DNA of 64,000 nt from Thysanoteuthis rhombus (taxonomy: Eukaryota > Mollusca > Cephalopoda > Oegopsida > Thysanoteuthidae), in the NCBI GenBank assembly GCA_963457665.1, contig OY735207.1:48142696-48206695 (forward strand), written 5' to 3'. Every line of letters starts with the position of its first letter. Positions within the stretch are counted from its first letter, which is position 1. The notes under the pieces were generated by a model. The model was not told the origin of the DNA. It made no database searches and worked only from the letters and a program-made list of their open reading frames with translations. The position numbers and the translations under genes are program-made. Of the stretch, positions 13,741 through 27,321 are shown piece after piece.

Positions 13741-14190
13741 AATACTTTGTTCATGGAAGATTCTACCTCTATGCCAAATTTCAGTTTCATAGGTGCAAAA
13801 TTGTGGCTAACAACTTGAAAAATTGGCTCCGAATTACCAAAAATAACCTCAGGTGACCTCACATGAATTCTTAGGTGAATATCACGTTGCTTTTGGCCTT
13901 TGCTAGGAAAAGATTTAACCTTATGCCAAATTTCAGTTACGTCCATTGCCATAAACTAGAAAAATTAAATCAAAATCATCAGAATTGACTCCTAGTGACC
14001 TTAAATGACCTCTAAGGTCAACCTCGCTTAACCTCTTATCTTCGATGTGAAATGATGCATTCATCTGCTCATTTTCAGCAATCCAAGTTCAGAATTATGG
14101 CCTACGACTCAAATTGGATAGAAATGATCAAGAAATAACCTCTGGTGACCCCTGAGGTCCTCATCACATATTTCAAGTCTGCACGTGGAA
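13741..14190. repeat. Diverged tandem repeat rich in TGACCT/AGGTCA
   Basis: Three units with a period of roughly 150-170 bases. Shared blocks are atgccaaatttcagtt (13772 and 13922), an aatt-gtggcct-like block, ttgaaaaattgg-like sequence, and aataacctcaggtgacc (near 13842 and 14134). The blocks end in TGACCT hexamers: 13854-13859, 13996-14001, 14006-14011, with AGGTCA at 14015-14020 and aggtc at 14155-14159. Units are clearly related yet heavily diverged. No coding potential is convincing. Confidence 0.7.
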
Positions 14191-15833
<1,643 letters not shown>

Positions 15834-15986
15834 AAAGAGGAAAAATGATATCACTGGCTATCAGAAAAAAATCAACAATTTTATCAATCCTGCAATTTCC
15901 AATATTTCAAATGAAATCCAAAGAAGCCAACAAATTGAGTAATTACCGAACGATGTCCGTTAAATGCAGTGAAGTATCGAACGCAT

Positions 15987-16007
15987 TATATATATATATA
16001 TATATAC

Positions 16008-16044
<37 letters not shown>

Positions 16045-16078
16045 AGTGTGTACGTGTGTGTTTATATATATATATATG

Positions 16079-16122
<44 letters not shown>

Positions 16123-16170
16123 TTTATATGTATGTATGTATGTATGTATGTATGCATGTATGTATGTATA
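15987..16170. repeat. TA/TG/TATG compound microsatellite
   Basis: TA, then TG to about 16060, TA again to about 16118, then (TATG)n to about 16168. It lies 150 bases from the array before it. Confidence 0.93.
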
Positions 16171-17120
16171 GTGAGAGAGATTTCAATAGGAGAGCTAGAC
16201 AGAAAACAAAATATCATACGTAACATTTACTTTAGTCGTATACAAACAAAAACAGTTTTGTGCTCTGAAACCAAGGCACGTGTACCTAACACCTCATTAA
16301 TCCCCTCAGAGATTTTCTCTGACGTAAATGTACACACCCTTGTACACAAAAATACAAGTCCATTGGAAAAAGCATGCAATATAAATCACCACCTGTATCC
16401 GTATGCTCCGTTGCACAAGTAACCGTATATTTACATATCGATGTAGGTACGTATATAGATATGCTAAATCAAGTACATACGTAAGTGTACTGAAAGGGCC
16501 TTCTGTTCGTTATCTTTAAACAGTACCACAAACTCGAGTATTTTCAAATACTTTCGTTTCCTCATCCAACTACACGTCTTCCTTTTTTTTTTCTTTCTTT
16601 CTTTCTGTCCTTCTTTCCCCTCCCCTGTCTGTGAGAAAGAAGCTGGACGAGATAAAGGAAAAGAAAGAGAGAAAGAGAGAGGGAGAGAGCAAAAACAAGG
16701 GGGCAGCAAGAGTTGGTTTGTATTTCGTCTAATTTACGGTAATGTTCTTTTTCACCGACATTTTTCAAACTACTTCATTACAAGCGGGCTCTGCCTGTCT
16801 CCAGAATGCTTGAAGATATTTGCTGAGCAGAATCTTGGCTCAGAAAACGGTCAGAATAAACCTACTTGCTCTGGTTACACGTATAGCAGCTGGGGGCTGT
16901 TCAATCTAACAGGCCAGCTACTTCGTTGGCCGCTGCACTTTTCCGCAGTTGATATTTAAGGAAGTAAAGTTCACGCGAGTTTCTCGTTTGTTTATAAAAT
17001 ATTGATTACCTACAAGTTTGTTTTTTTTCATATCTAAACTTTCTATCTTTATAGAATAAACGTAAATATTTATATCTTCTATGCTAGCACCGATTTTAAG
17101 TAGACCGTTACATGTACCAT
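16171..17120. other. Unassigned; contains a C/T then G/A-rich stretch
   Basis: 16565-16625 is pyrimidine-rich (CTTT-type) and 16640-16700 purine-rich (GAGA/GAAA-type), which together could fold into a loose hairpin. The rest has no recognised content. Confidence 0.45.
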
Positions 17121-17645
17121 GAGACCCCCAAAAGGAGAAGGATCTCCAGGATGGCTAAACTTTGGCAAAGCGAGCTTAACCGTCAAAAACAAGAAGATCC
17201 CATTATTCATTAACAGAGGGCGATACAACAAATGCATCTTCCCGATAGTCACTTATGGAGCTGAAATATGGAACCTAACCAAACAATTGACTCTCAAGCC
17301 AATAACCATGCAACGTGTACATAAGAGAATCGTGCTCATTCTAACATGGAGAGATCACAAAACTTGAATCAGGGATGTCATAGAAATCTCAAATTGGCTG
17401 GTCATGTTGCAAGAACATCAGACAACTAATAGACAATACGATTCGTAATATGGATCCCCAGAGATCATATTCAAGACTTGTGGCAGGCAAAATTTAAGGG
17501 TGCGATGGATTAGATAAGATCAGTTCGTACTGGCTCTACGACACCCATGACAAAGAAGTCAGGCGAATCCTGGGGAAGGAGTATATCTAACGACGGATGC
17601 AAAAAGGCTGCTGCTGCTGCAGATGATGATGATGCCAAGAAAAAA
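17121..17645 (+). pseudogene. RTE-type LINE 3' end, copy A
   Basis: The plus frame from about 17140 reads GWLNFGKASLTVKNKKIP, then YNKCIFPIVTYGAEIWNLTK, then MQRVHKRIVLILTWRDHKT before a stop. In RTE-type LINEs this is the segment after the reverse transcriptase fingers/palm: GWAAFGKAS...YNQCILPVMTYGSETWTLTK...MQRAHERIMLGLTWRDHKTAQ. Downstream nucleotides correspond, with indels, to the rest of the C-terminus, including cctggggaaggagtatatctaac for LGKAYVQRR. It ends at (CTG)n-(GAT)n at about 17606-17634, the trinucleotide tail seen in other copies. 5'-truncated, as is usual for LINEs. Confidence 0.88.
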
Positions 17646-18765
17646 GCCATAATCTTCAGCTTTGAATAAGCTTTTCTTAAACAGGTATTGAAAAATATAT
17701 ACGTACGTATGTATAAGGTGCTACAAAAATCTTTGGGAATGACCATCAGCTGTGGTCTCCTAAGTAGTCTCTTTGCGTGCTGTTTGCATACTGGCTCACA
17801 TCCAGTTCGTGCATGCAGTTCACCACCAGCGATTCCTCTCAAGCAGTTCATAACCATATTCAATTCATCCCCAACAATCTACTCCCGAACGTTTCATAGC
17901 TGTGGATTATAGGAAATTCATCTCCAACCTAACCACATTGAAATGAGGTGTTGAATATATGATAATAAACAGCGCTCAGAAAGTTTCAAGCACTACTCCA
18001 GGCTACACAATGACAGGGACAACATATAAATCTGCACATGGCGACCTGTTTGATTCTAAACCACTCAAAACACATACCAAAACTGTTAGAGTAGGTCAGA
18101 CAGTTCCTGTGTGCTTATGTCGCAGCTGTATTTGCTCAAACCGAAGTGACCTTCCAGCGGATAATGCCCTGCTTCGCAAACACCACAAAACTCTTTGGCA
18201 TGAAAGTTTCCATTAAAAAGACTGTCTCACTACACCAAGCCGTACCGAAATTAAAAAAAAAAAAAACAGCCTTCTATCTTCATCGGTCCGACTACATTCA
18301 ATGATATCCGTTAGTTCCCTTTCGTAGGCTGTCTTTCGATGCCAGACTGGAATTGGTGATAAAAATTGTCCAGCCTCTTGAGTGCATCAACAAATGCTGC
18401 CCCGAGCACCATCTTCGAAATGAGCATCGAGCCATTAGGAAGGATGGGGACCACCGACATCCACATATTATCCTGAAAAAAAAAGATCCTCGAGTCTTGT
18501 GACTTTAATCTCTGTCAGTAGACAAAAAGATGCAGTCGAAAGGAATGCTTGACAACTCAAGCAGCCTCCCGAGGCGGAACTACATGAAGAGCTAAAGCCG
18601 AATAAAGAAAACAACCACCGTAGGGCGATCAGACGTTCTGCAACTATCGAGGGAATGGCTACGTCTCCTGCACAGGCATGGCTGGGTACCTGTTTGCCTG
18701 CATCAGACCCAGTAAACCGTCTCAAATCTTTGTTTGCAATGCCAAGCCATGATTTTTTTTATATG
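17646..18765. other. Unassigned, less AT-rich
   Basis: 17700-18230 has several overlapping open frames (minus 17510-17863, plus 17688-17912, plus 17959-18216) and fewer A/T runs than average, as does 18370-18730. Both look like decayed element bodies, but I could not read a family motif in any frame. An A run occurs at 18253-18266. Confidence 0.35.
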
Positions 18766-19000
18766 TGTGTGTGTGTGTGTGTATGTGTACGTTCCCTCGT
18801 CTACTGTGTTCCGATAAATACTATTCGAAAGCCTTAATGTCGTAAATCGGAGAAACAATTACCCTTAATTTATATGGGTGAAGTTTTTTTTCATGGAGGT
18901 GACGATCTTGTCCGTTTTTGGTAGGGTTTGTTATTATTATTATTAATAGTAGTAGTAGTAGTATTAGTAGTTGTTGTTGTTGTAGTAGTAGTAGTAGTCT
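18766..19000. repeat. Short (TG)n and trinucleotide tracts
   Basis: A (TG)n of about 24 bases at 18764-18788, and at 18930-18998 neighbouring ATT, AGT and TTG trinucleotide runs. The latter resemble the trinucleotide tails of LINE copies, but no coding relic borders them. Confidence 0.7.
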
Positions 19001-20689
19001 GACGATGATTTTTCTTAGTCTCTATTAGAATGTCTAAAAATCTTTTACAACGTATATCCTAATCTTTGCTGATGTATACGCAGTACGGAAAATGAAAAAA
19101 GGTAATAGATATCAAACTCTCGGTAAAAGAGATATATTAGGTTATTATTCACCTTCGCAAAAAGAATCCAAGTGATCTCATGGCTTTCATTGTTTCTATA
19201 GTCCATGAGGGAAATCGGAGAGTCTTACAAAACTCTTAAAATCTGTATGGAACATTAAGAAGGACTTTCTCCGTCATTGGTAATGTGAAAGTCACATACT
19301 ACACAAGTTCACTCAACGGCGTCTTATAGCTGATTGAGTGAATCAAAAGAAGGGCAACTTTTAACACCTTCGGAGTAAGGTCCTCTCGAATCGGTTGCTA
19401 AGTTACATCAAGGCCGCTCAAATGGTTATCAGAATATTCAAAATGGTATCATATTATCCTGACAGATCTCGTTTTCTCAGCTCATTTTTGCACGCAACGA
19501 TTTTTTGAGACTTTACTGAACTCGTGATCATAGAATACTCAATCCCTAGATAATATCGAAGTTTTGTTCAACACAGTACAAAGCCACCTACGTGTAATAC
19601 AAGGGGAGTATCGAATGACTTCCGTAGTCATTGTTTACTGGATTGGCGTTCAAAACACTATTTCATGGTGGCCGTTGCTAGATATGTATTAAGCTTAGCA
19701 TTGTATGGAACATGTGTGTGTGTGTGTATGTCTGTCGTGCAATGTGGACCAAACTCACTAGAGTTGTAATGGCATGTGAGAGTAGATTGCAAACAATTAC
19801 TCTAAATTGAAGCAACTTACTGAGCTTATTCAAGGCATCACGTTAGTAGAAGATTGAATCACTGAAATATGGTTGGACACTAACTTCCTGAGCACCACAC
19901 AAGGGCGAAATTTGCTGTAGGCAATCACTACGTCTGAGGGTATTTGAGTTCATGCCTATCTACATTAAATAATGCTTTTCTAAAAGATGGGGGAAAAACC
20001 AGAATTTCTAAACCGTCTTTAAGTTCAATTCATGGAAATCCTATTAATAAATTATACAATTTTATATTTGCAAAGAGTACCCTTAAACGCAATCGTGGGC
20101 TTTGAAAGGGGGAGACACTCGTTTCTTCAATTGTGCGTAGAAAATGTTTGCAACAATCAACTTTAGATGCAAAATGTTTTGACTTGGCTTGAATAGGCAA
20201 TGCAAACCTCATACATTAAAGGCCGGTCTCCCTTCGCTATTGTTTTAAATAGTTCAGTATAACATCTGAAAATGTCAAGGACGTTCTGATTATTAAAGAG
20301 TGAAAACACCGTCTATTTTAAGTTTAGTTTTTTTCTTCTTCTCACTCTCGATATATTTACTAATCTTAGCTCATTATAATGAAGTGCTGGGCTGAAACTG
20401 AGTGGTGAGCTGGACATTTTAGTAGGTTGGGCCTGTTTACCTAGGTATCCACATCTTGGCTCTTTACTTCAGCTCGAACACCGATCACTGGCGCCAGAGA
20501 GATATACACAGAGATCTCAACTGCAACAGATATTAGTTGTTGACTAAGCGTAGATTAGTATGGGATAAGTGTGAGATATTCCAGAAGTGCGGTATACTGT
20601 GTGAGGATCTATTCCACTTGAACAGGAATGGTATGCAAAACTGACTCGCCTATCCTCAACAGTGCACCAAACACCTTTCAAACACACAG
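19001..20689. other. Unassigned AT-rich DNA
   Basis: Apart from the possible terminal repeat near 19445 and a (TG)n of 16 bases at 19711-19728, no element or gene is recognised. Confidence 0.45.
19430..19470 (+). mobile_element. Possible mariner-like terminal repeat, isolated
   Basis: The sequence ggtatcatattatcctgacag at 19445-19465 resembles, in the same orientation, the right terminal repeat of the mariner-like element at 44957-45766 (ggatactatccggacag). Upstream sequence 19160-19430 is not clearly readable as transposase. It may be the end of a decayed copy. Weak evidence. Confidence 0.25.
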
Positions 20690-20785
20690 TAATATTTGAA
20701 TGCACACAGTGAGGATCGAACACGATACAGTAGTAATGATGTGCGAGACTAGCTTGCCCCTCATTGCTCCGTGGAGAGGCACTCA
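20690..20785 (-). repeat. SINE-like tRNA-derived unit (family 2)
   Basis: On the minus strand the unit reads GAGGGGCAAGCTAGTCTCGC, then about 20 bases, then TGTTCGATCCTC, which fits the spacing of A and B boxes of an RNA polymerase III promoter. The block cacatcattactactgt between them is nearly the same as in the unit at 24850-24960, so they are likely one family. Boundaries are uncertain. Confidence 0.45.
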
Positions 20786-22494
20786 TGTTTGGAGTTTTTG
20801 TTATACAGGGTTATTATACATGAAATATTAGAGGTGCATGGTAGCGTACTGGTTATCAACACTGGAAATTATCTCTGGTGTGCCAAAGCAGATAACAAAG
20901 AAGAGATTGGGTGAATCAGTGGTTAAATAAACCACCGTCCCATGATTATCGCCGAAACAGTAATGACTGCAAAATGTCGTTTCATCAATTATCATTCTGA
21001 ACAAAAGTAACTTGGCATCTAATTATACATGTTGTAAAGAACAAATTTTGCTTGTGAAGAAAAATTATCTATAAAAACATGAGACTTAAAGATTGATTTT
21101 AGAATCCTAACAAAAACTGTTGACGTAATTTCAAACAGATCCATTACATTTCTCGATACGCTAGCAAGATTTATTCCTAAAACCAAGGTGTTTCTTTGGC
21201 AGTAGAAGGGTCATTTCTCCCCCATATTTTCTCTGCAGAATAGATTCTTTTCCAACCATACTCTTAACTCTCTCCTTGACAGTCTTTTCTTGAACAAATT
21301 GATTTTCATGTCAGATATAACGAGAAAAAGTTTTAGAATTGTATTGATCTCATGGGATATAGACTGGTGTGGTCCTCATGAAATGATGAATAGTTAATAG
21401 TCCTAATTAAGTCATCTAGCCTCAGCAGTAGGTAATAATAAGCGGGCAATTCAGTTATTCACGTTGTTATTGACTTTATGAATTAATCAGCGACCTTTTT
21501 GGCAGCACAGGGGAGAGGAGGAGACCAGCTCTTAGAAACTTGCTTCTAAATAACAGTCAAGTTGATTTGTTTAACTTACCATTTTTTACGACATGTCAAG
21601 AAGACATGTCAACATCAAGCAACGAATAACATGTAAGTGGAGATATGAGTGTGATGGAACTTTCTGGGGGTTTTTGAGTACTCCAATTGGTCAATGTCTA
21701 TCACATAGTTCACGCATGCTGGCTGAGGTTAGATTTATATTGAACAACCCTAGGCATCAAAGATCCTATTTTGCTTTATGTTCATGTGTTCAAGTGTTTG
21801 TGTGATTGTGTACGCATTTTTATATGTTTGTGTGTTCCAGCGCTCCTGGCCATACAGTTTTGTCTACAGACCTGAAATAACATCGGTACTCTACTATATC
21901 TCCTCTAAATTTTTATTGTGTATTTTTTTTTTGATGACCTTAATCTGACAGGTTTTCTGATGACGCATAGATTCTCCAGAATCTAAATGTATCAATATGT
22001 TTTATTTACTCAACTTTGGATGTTTCCCTGGGGAAAACGCCAATGATCTCATAGATAATTGTTCCAGACATATTTATTCTCCAACAGGATTTATTTTACA
22101 TGACATCACATTTTGACGCAACGGTTGTTCAATTATTGATTGTGTTGGCAATTTACATTCATATTTGTATAAGCCCAGTGTTTTTATTATATAGCTACGA
22201 CTCGTATTGTAATCTTTTGCAAGCATTGAAGATGAATCTACAGTTAGCACTATGGATAACAAACAAATCTGCGGAGAGAAATATCGGCCAGGGTCTAAAC
22301 ATTTCTTAATCTTGCTGTCCATAGCATAGAAAAGGTTTTTCTGCAAACAGAATCTTTGGTGATTCAGAATCTAAAGAAAAAAAAATGAAAGAATCTTTAT
22401 TATCTATTTTCGCTACTATTTACTCTCATCTTATTTGTTGTTGCTTTTTATCGCAACTAAACTCAGACCAGATACTCTTCAGGAGTGAGTAAAT
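20786..22494. other. Unassigned AT-rich DNA
   Basis: No recognised gene or element. Open frames 21593-21805 and 22074-22346 have no readable domain. Confidence 0.45.
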
Positions 22495-22602
22495 AAATTG
22501 ACAACGTGGATTAGAACGAAGAATGAGTTTCAGGTGGGAATCGAATTCACGACTCTCGATACAGGAGGGTGGCTCGCTTAACAAGTGACCGTTTGTAAAT
22601 AG
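22495..22602 (-). repeat. SINE-like tRNA-derived unit (family 3)
   Basis: Minus strand: CACTTGTTAAGCGAGCC, then GAATTCGATTCCCACCTG about 25 bases later. The second block is a near-consensus B box and the first an A-box-like stretch, so this resembles the tRNA-related head of a SINE. It does not fold into a complete tRNA cloverleaf that I can see. Confidence 0.5.
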
Positions 22603-24844
22603 GAGCAAAAAAAAGTATTATGATTCATAATACTTCATCTACTGAAGAAAATGAAAATAAAATTCAAAAGAAACTTTACTATACATAGAACTGCCTTCAA
22701 TATTTTAACCAAAACGGAATCAACTGGTGAAAAGATTTATTTTCTCGGTCTAGTATGATTCAGAGGATTTTTTTTTATATTACAATACATATTTAGACCT
22801 CGAGACATTGTTAGTGCATGAAGGTGCAGGGGGGCTACTGGCTCGTTTAATTGGCACATTGAAAGCAAAAGATATTTTGGGCTTCGGTTTTTGGCCGATA
22901 ATTTCAAGGTATAAAAGCATCTAATTGCAAATACATGTAGCCAAGTATCATGGAGTCGGTATTTGAGTTTCTCGCTCATGAAGTGTGTAAACCAGATATG
23001 TCGACTTTGGATTATCACTTATGTCTGTCTTTGCAACACCTTTTACCTGATAAGCAGTTTTATCAATTGCAGCACACTGAAAAATTTCTCGAAAGTTGAT
23101 CAAATCAAACCAGAATCGTTCTTTACAAACGGAGTACACGTTTTAGCTGGAATGTTGTGTAAGGCTGTAGAAAGCCAGAGCAAATAAGCTGATGACTGAA
23201 GGATGGTCTACAGATATACATGAATAACAGATTCTACCAAAACGTGACGGAGACTATTACCACAACATGATTGTGAAACTTGCTCCTCTGAATGACGCAT
23301 TGAAAGAGAAAATGTTTTCTCTTGCCAAGAATATCGCTCTTTAACTTTACTAACAAGATTCCGTCTTCGAGTTTATGACGTGAAAAATCACGTTCCCATC
23401 ATCTTGCATTTTCACAGATTCGGTTAGCTCCATATAGAGTATCAAGAGACTCTGGCGACAGTTCGTCAAAATATGATGGAAAGAGAACTGGATTTGAAAA
23501 AAATGGCAGAGACTGTCAACGCCTGCTGAAGAGCTCTTATGTTCGAGTTGATCTGTTTTGTTCTTGTTTTTGTTTTTGTTTTAAAGAAAAAATTTATTTT
23601 CTTTTTTTTTTCAAGAAAAATATTTTGTTTTGTTTATTCTTTTTGTTATTTTTCTCTATCGGTGAGTTTTAGGAATCTGTATGTAAATAAAAAAAGCTGA
23701 GAATGAGATTATGGATGGGATGCAGTTGAGATTCTTTTGTGTCAGTTGGAAAGAAACACACGTTGTCGGCCAAATCAAGCTCCATAAATGAACATGTTCG
23801 ATCGGAGGTAAAACAATATAGAAATGAGAAAAAAATCAATGATCGAATACTGAACGAAGAGATCTAAAAAGAGGGTCTATCTTAATGTTTCAAGAGATTA
23901 AGAAAAACCCAAAGAATATTTTTCCAATTTCAAGTCGTTAAAGAAAAAATGGATGGAAAAAACAACAAAAATCTCCAGAAGTCAATTCAAAGCTTTCTTC
24001 TGTAAATTGTAAGAATTGGACTGGTCAATAAGTTTATTGTCTCTTTTAATGCCATCGTGCAGCATATTACAATTTGTCAACATTGACATGGGTTTATGTA
24101 TTGATTCAAACATTGAAAATAGAAGAAAACGGGCATCAGCTTGGGCTTATAACGTTTGGTGTATTTTTAGAGAGCCGAAGTGAGACTCAAACGCGAATAC
24201 AAATAAAATGCATGCATTTTATTGAGAAGGTGCTGTGATTGACTATACATGTCGAAACTGAGAAATTTACACCGAATAATGCTCCTTGGTCGGGTAAAAA
24301 AGTTGACATTCAGATGTTCTTGGCAATAATCAACGTCATTCCAATTCGGAAATAGCCGCGAAAATATGCAAATCGAGCGTCGAAAATAATTTTCATCAAC
24401 CTGAAATATGTTAAATACTTTAATGCGTGACTTCCACATAAATTAAGCGGAGAAAACCCATGTATATCGTTTTATTCAAATCAATAAACTTTACGCAAAC
24501 CATATTTTATGCCAAGCATGTCAATAGTTTAAAAAATCGTAACCCCAATAAGCATTTCTCAAACAATATTTGATCTTTATTATGCATAATGATCTGGATT
24601 GTTCAAATGGAGCTCAGCAGCGACGACCTGGTAAACCTTTGAGAGAACTTTTGTCCAACAATGGTTGGGTAGAAATCGTAATAAACGTTCTTGATTCTGG
24701 CTCTCTATTGTAATAATGGTCTTCTGGAGTTGCTACATAACTATTACTCTAAAGGGTAGTGAGTTTCGCGCATTTGTACATGAATTGTTGCCGTTCCAGT
24801 CTTTTTAAATATATGGCCAGCATTTCATATTATGAATATTTACT
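22603..24844. other. Unassigned AT-rich DNA
   Basis: 23190-23530 is moderately free of stops in pieces and may be a decayed coding element, but I could not assign it. T- and A-rich runs at 23560-23660. Nothing else recognised. Confidence 0.4.
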
Positions 24845-24960
24845 CAGTTAAGCTTAGCCTGACACGAAATCACGATTGAAGCTCTCGGTAAGAATTAAAC
24901 ACACAGCACAGTAGTAATGTGTTGCTTGAGTAGCAAACTAACCATTATCCAAAGATTGTG
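24845..24960 (-). repeat. SINE-like tRNA-derived unit (family 2)
   Basis: Minus strand: ATGGTTAGTTTGCTACTC, then acacattactactgtgctgt, then TGTTTAATTCTTACC. This parallels the family 2 unit at 20690-20785, with a more decayed B box. Downstream sequence to 24845 (gatttcgtgtcaggctaagc on the minus strand) is probably its body. Confidence 0.45.
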
Positions 24961-25539
24961 TTGCTCTTTTTATTTGCATATTTTTCCTTATTCCTGTCTG
25001 TTTTTCGAATAATTAGGATTCTCATCATAGTCTTAAGACTGAGAGTGTGGAAGACCGACCAAGGGTTTAACTCACTACAGAATCATCATTTTACAAAGCT
25101 ATTTTGCCAATCAGTTCTCCACAGTCAGGGTCTCTTTACTAAACTGAAATATTGGGATACGCAACCAAATGGGGGGGGGTCGATACTCGAAGATTGCATC
25201 GTGCCAATATTCCAAATAGATATGAATTGAGCACTCCGAACTTCACTATCGATATCCATGCTCTTTACATCGGCTCGAATATGGTCCACCGCCGTCAGAA
25301 TGTAATACACAGGGTTTTTTTTTAACCACACGGTGGGCCTGAAAACTCTCATATGTATGATAATCGCAACTGATAGCTAAGTACGGCAAAAGAATAAACA
25401 CGAGAAAATTGATGCTATGAAGATTTTATCTCAGCAATTTTCCTCGCATAGAAGGTCCGTCTGAGTTTGAAAATTAGTATTTTAGCTTCTGACTTGAGTT
25501 CAAATTCCGACCACTTACACCGTTGAAGAGAAGAAGAAA
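24961..25539. other. Unassigned DNA
   Basis: Two opposite open frames (plus 24958-25230, minus 25125-25352) overlap, with a G run at 25171-25179. Neither reads as a known protein. Confidence 0.4.
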
Positions 25540-26049
25540 TAATGGAAACAAAAGATAGAAATAGAAAACCAATGTGCAAAGATGGAGGCATTTTGATGGA
25601 AGGAAGGAAGGAAAGAAGGAAGGAAGGAAGGAAGGAAGGAAGGAAGGAAGGAAGGAAGGAAGGAAGGAAGGAAGGAAGGAAGGCAGGAAGGAAGGCAGAA
25701 ATCAAAACATTGAGAAAAAAAAAGACTGACTGACAGACATACTGACTGAATGGAAGAACCAAGGAAGAAACCGAAGAGTGAAATGAAAGCATTGAGAAAA
25801 AAGAAAGATAGATAGACAGACAGACTGAACGAACTCAGGAAGAAAGAAACACGAGAATCTAAGGATCAAAAGGAAAAAGGAAAGACGAACGGACGGACAA
25901 ACTAAAAGAAGAAACTAAAACGGACAAACAGACTGGAATGGTTATGAAAGAAAGAAACTAAACACAGGAATCAAACCATTGAAAGAAAGTAAAACAGAAA
26001 GAATGAAAAGAATGAGGGAACTAAGCAAAGAAATCGAAGCATTGAACCG

Positions 26050-26085
<36 letters not shown>

Positions 26086-26155
26086 AGAAAGACAGACGGA
26101 CTGGAACGAATAAGAAAAAAAACTTAACACAGACATAAAAGCATCAATAGAAAAA
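25540..26155. repeat. Purine-rich satellite with (GGAA)n core
   Basis: A (GGAA)n tract at 25600-25690 lies inside a longer purine-rich array. Phrases like atgaaagcattgagaaaaaa recur around 25708, 25791, 25978, 26041 and 26142, between GACAGACAGACTGA-type runs, so the whole region appears to be a decayed satellite of roughly 80-100-base units in which short runs (GGAA, GACA, and the A run at 26053-26082) expanded later. Leu/Pro/Ser-rich minus frames are repeat translations. Confidence 0.75.
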
Positions 26156-27237
26156 AAAACTACGGTAAAACAGCTTGTTGTCTGCCTCGGACATTTACAG
26201 GCGCGGCTCTCGATGCCGAAGTGATTGAGAAGAAAAAAGAAAAAATGGAATATGGTTTTTGAATGTCTTTTATCGTAGGTCTAAAAATGGCTATCGCTTC
26301 TCTTGTTAATTCGTATGTCTTCGTGTCTCCTCACTCCTCGTTTTACAGAATTTGGTTTCACCACTCAATTGTTCGCTGAGGCGTAGCATTGAGAATAAAT
26401 TAACAGAAGAACATTGCTTCTACAATGGAATCAAAGGGATAGAGGAATAAAAATATCCACGAGATCTCACCTCTGAACAATATGAATATCTGCATGAATA
26501 AGAAATCAGTGTCTATGTATCGATTTAATTTATGCTAAGATTAAATCAATGCAGTCGAATATGATGTCATATAACAAAGTCTTCTCTGATTACAAAGTCT
26601 TTTACTGTTCAATGTGCCGAGAAAGGAAAGCATATGATCTACCAATACATCTACTGTTCTTTGAACTGACGACTTGACTGCACATAGAAAGGTGCCACAG
26701 GAGAGAATCAATAGGAATAGACTCCTCTGTCTTGTGGCCTCAACAACCGTCGGCGGGCAACAGAGACTACCGGCAAGAATGATAAGGGACCATCAGGATT
26801 TTCAAACGAGAGCCCCTTCTAAAGAAAATCGCAAAACCTGAGCTGAGGAAAAAAAAGGAGCAACTTCAAACTGGTGTTTCATAAAGTTATCAGACTTCCT
26901 CTTGTCATCGCTCCGGCCGAATGTGTTCGTCCAGTATGGAGATCATCAGCGATCAGTGGGTACACATATACTTGAAAGCCAACCCCCTTGCCTGAATCTT
27001 CGTTCACAACTCCAATCCTAGAAACAACTAAGTCTAGCACAAGGCAATGTCAATCTCTTCATTTGGAACGAAATTGAGTGCCCTAGAGTATTAGCAATCG
27101 AAACGACTTTACTACTAGCCGTAGACGCCAGAACAATTTTACTAATATTACCTTAATCTAGTGGAATGACATGTTGACAGCTTGCTAAATATTACACCAA
27201 GGAATTGTACTCACGCTCTCTCTGTACATATATACAC

Positions 27238-27243
<6 letters not shown>
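26156..27243. other. Unassigned; GC-richer patch at 26690-26990
   Basis: 26690-26840 is open on the plus strand and has balanced base use, suggesting a decayed coding element, but I do not recognise the translation. Remaining sequence is ordinary. Confidence 0.35.
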
Positions 27244-27302
<59 letters not shown>

Positions 27303-27321
27303 AGTGTGTGTGTGTGTGTGT
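27244..27321. repeat. (TA)n-(TG)n microsatellite
   Basis: About 55 bases of TA then about 20 of TG. Confidence 0.95.

Noticed and set aside
17690-18250. Possible DNA transposon from the stretch ggtgctacaaaaatctttgg and overlapping frames
   Set aside because: No matching inverted end and no transposase motif found in any frame.
22495-22602. Functional tRNA gene because of a good B box
   Set aside because: No complete cloverleaf or acceptor stem can be formed by eye, and similar partial units elsewhere point to SINE relics.
23190-23540. Possible decayed transposase or gag-like coding region
   Set aside because: Partial open frames only; no motif of any family could be read.
25415-25792. 125-codon minus frame rich in Leu-Pro-Ser-Phe
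   Set aside because: Translation of the (GGAA)n array; no start or domain evidence.
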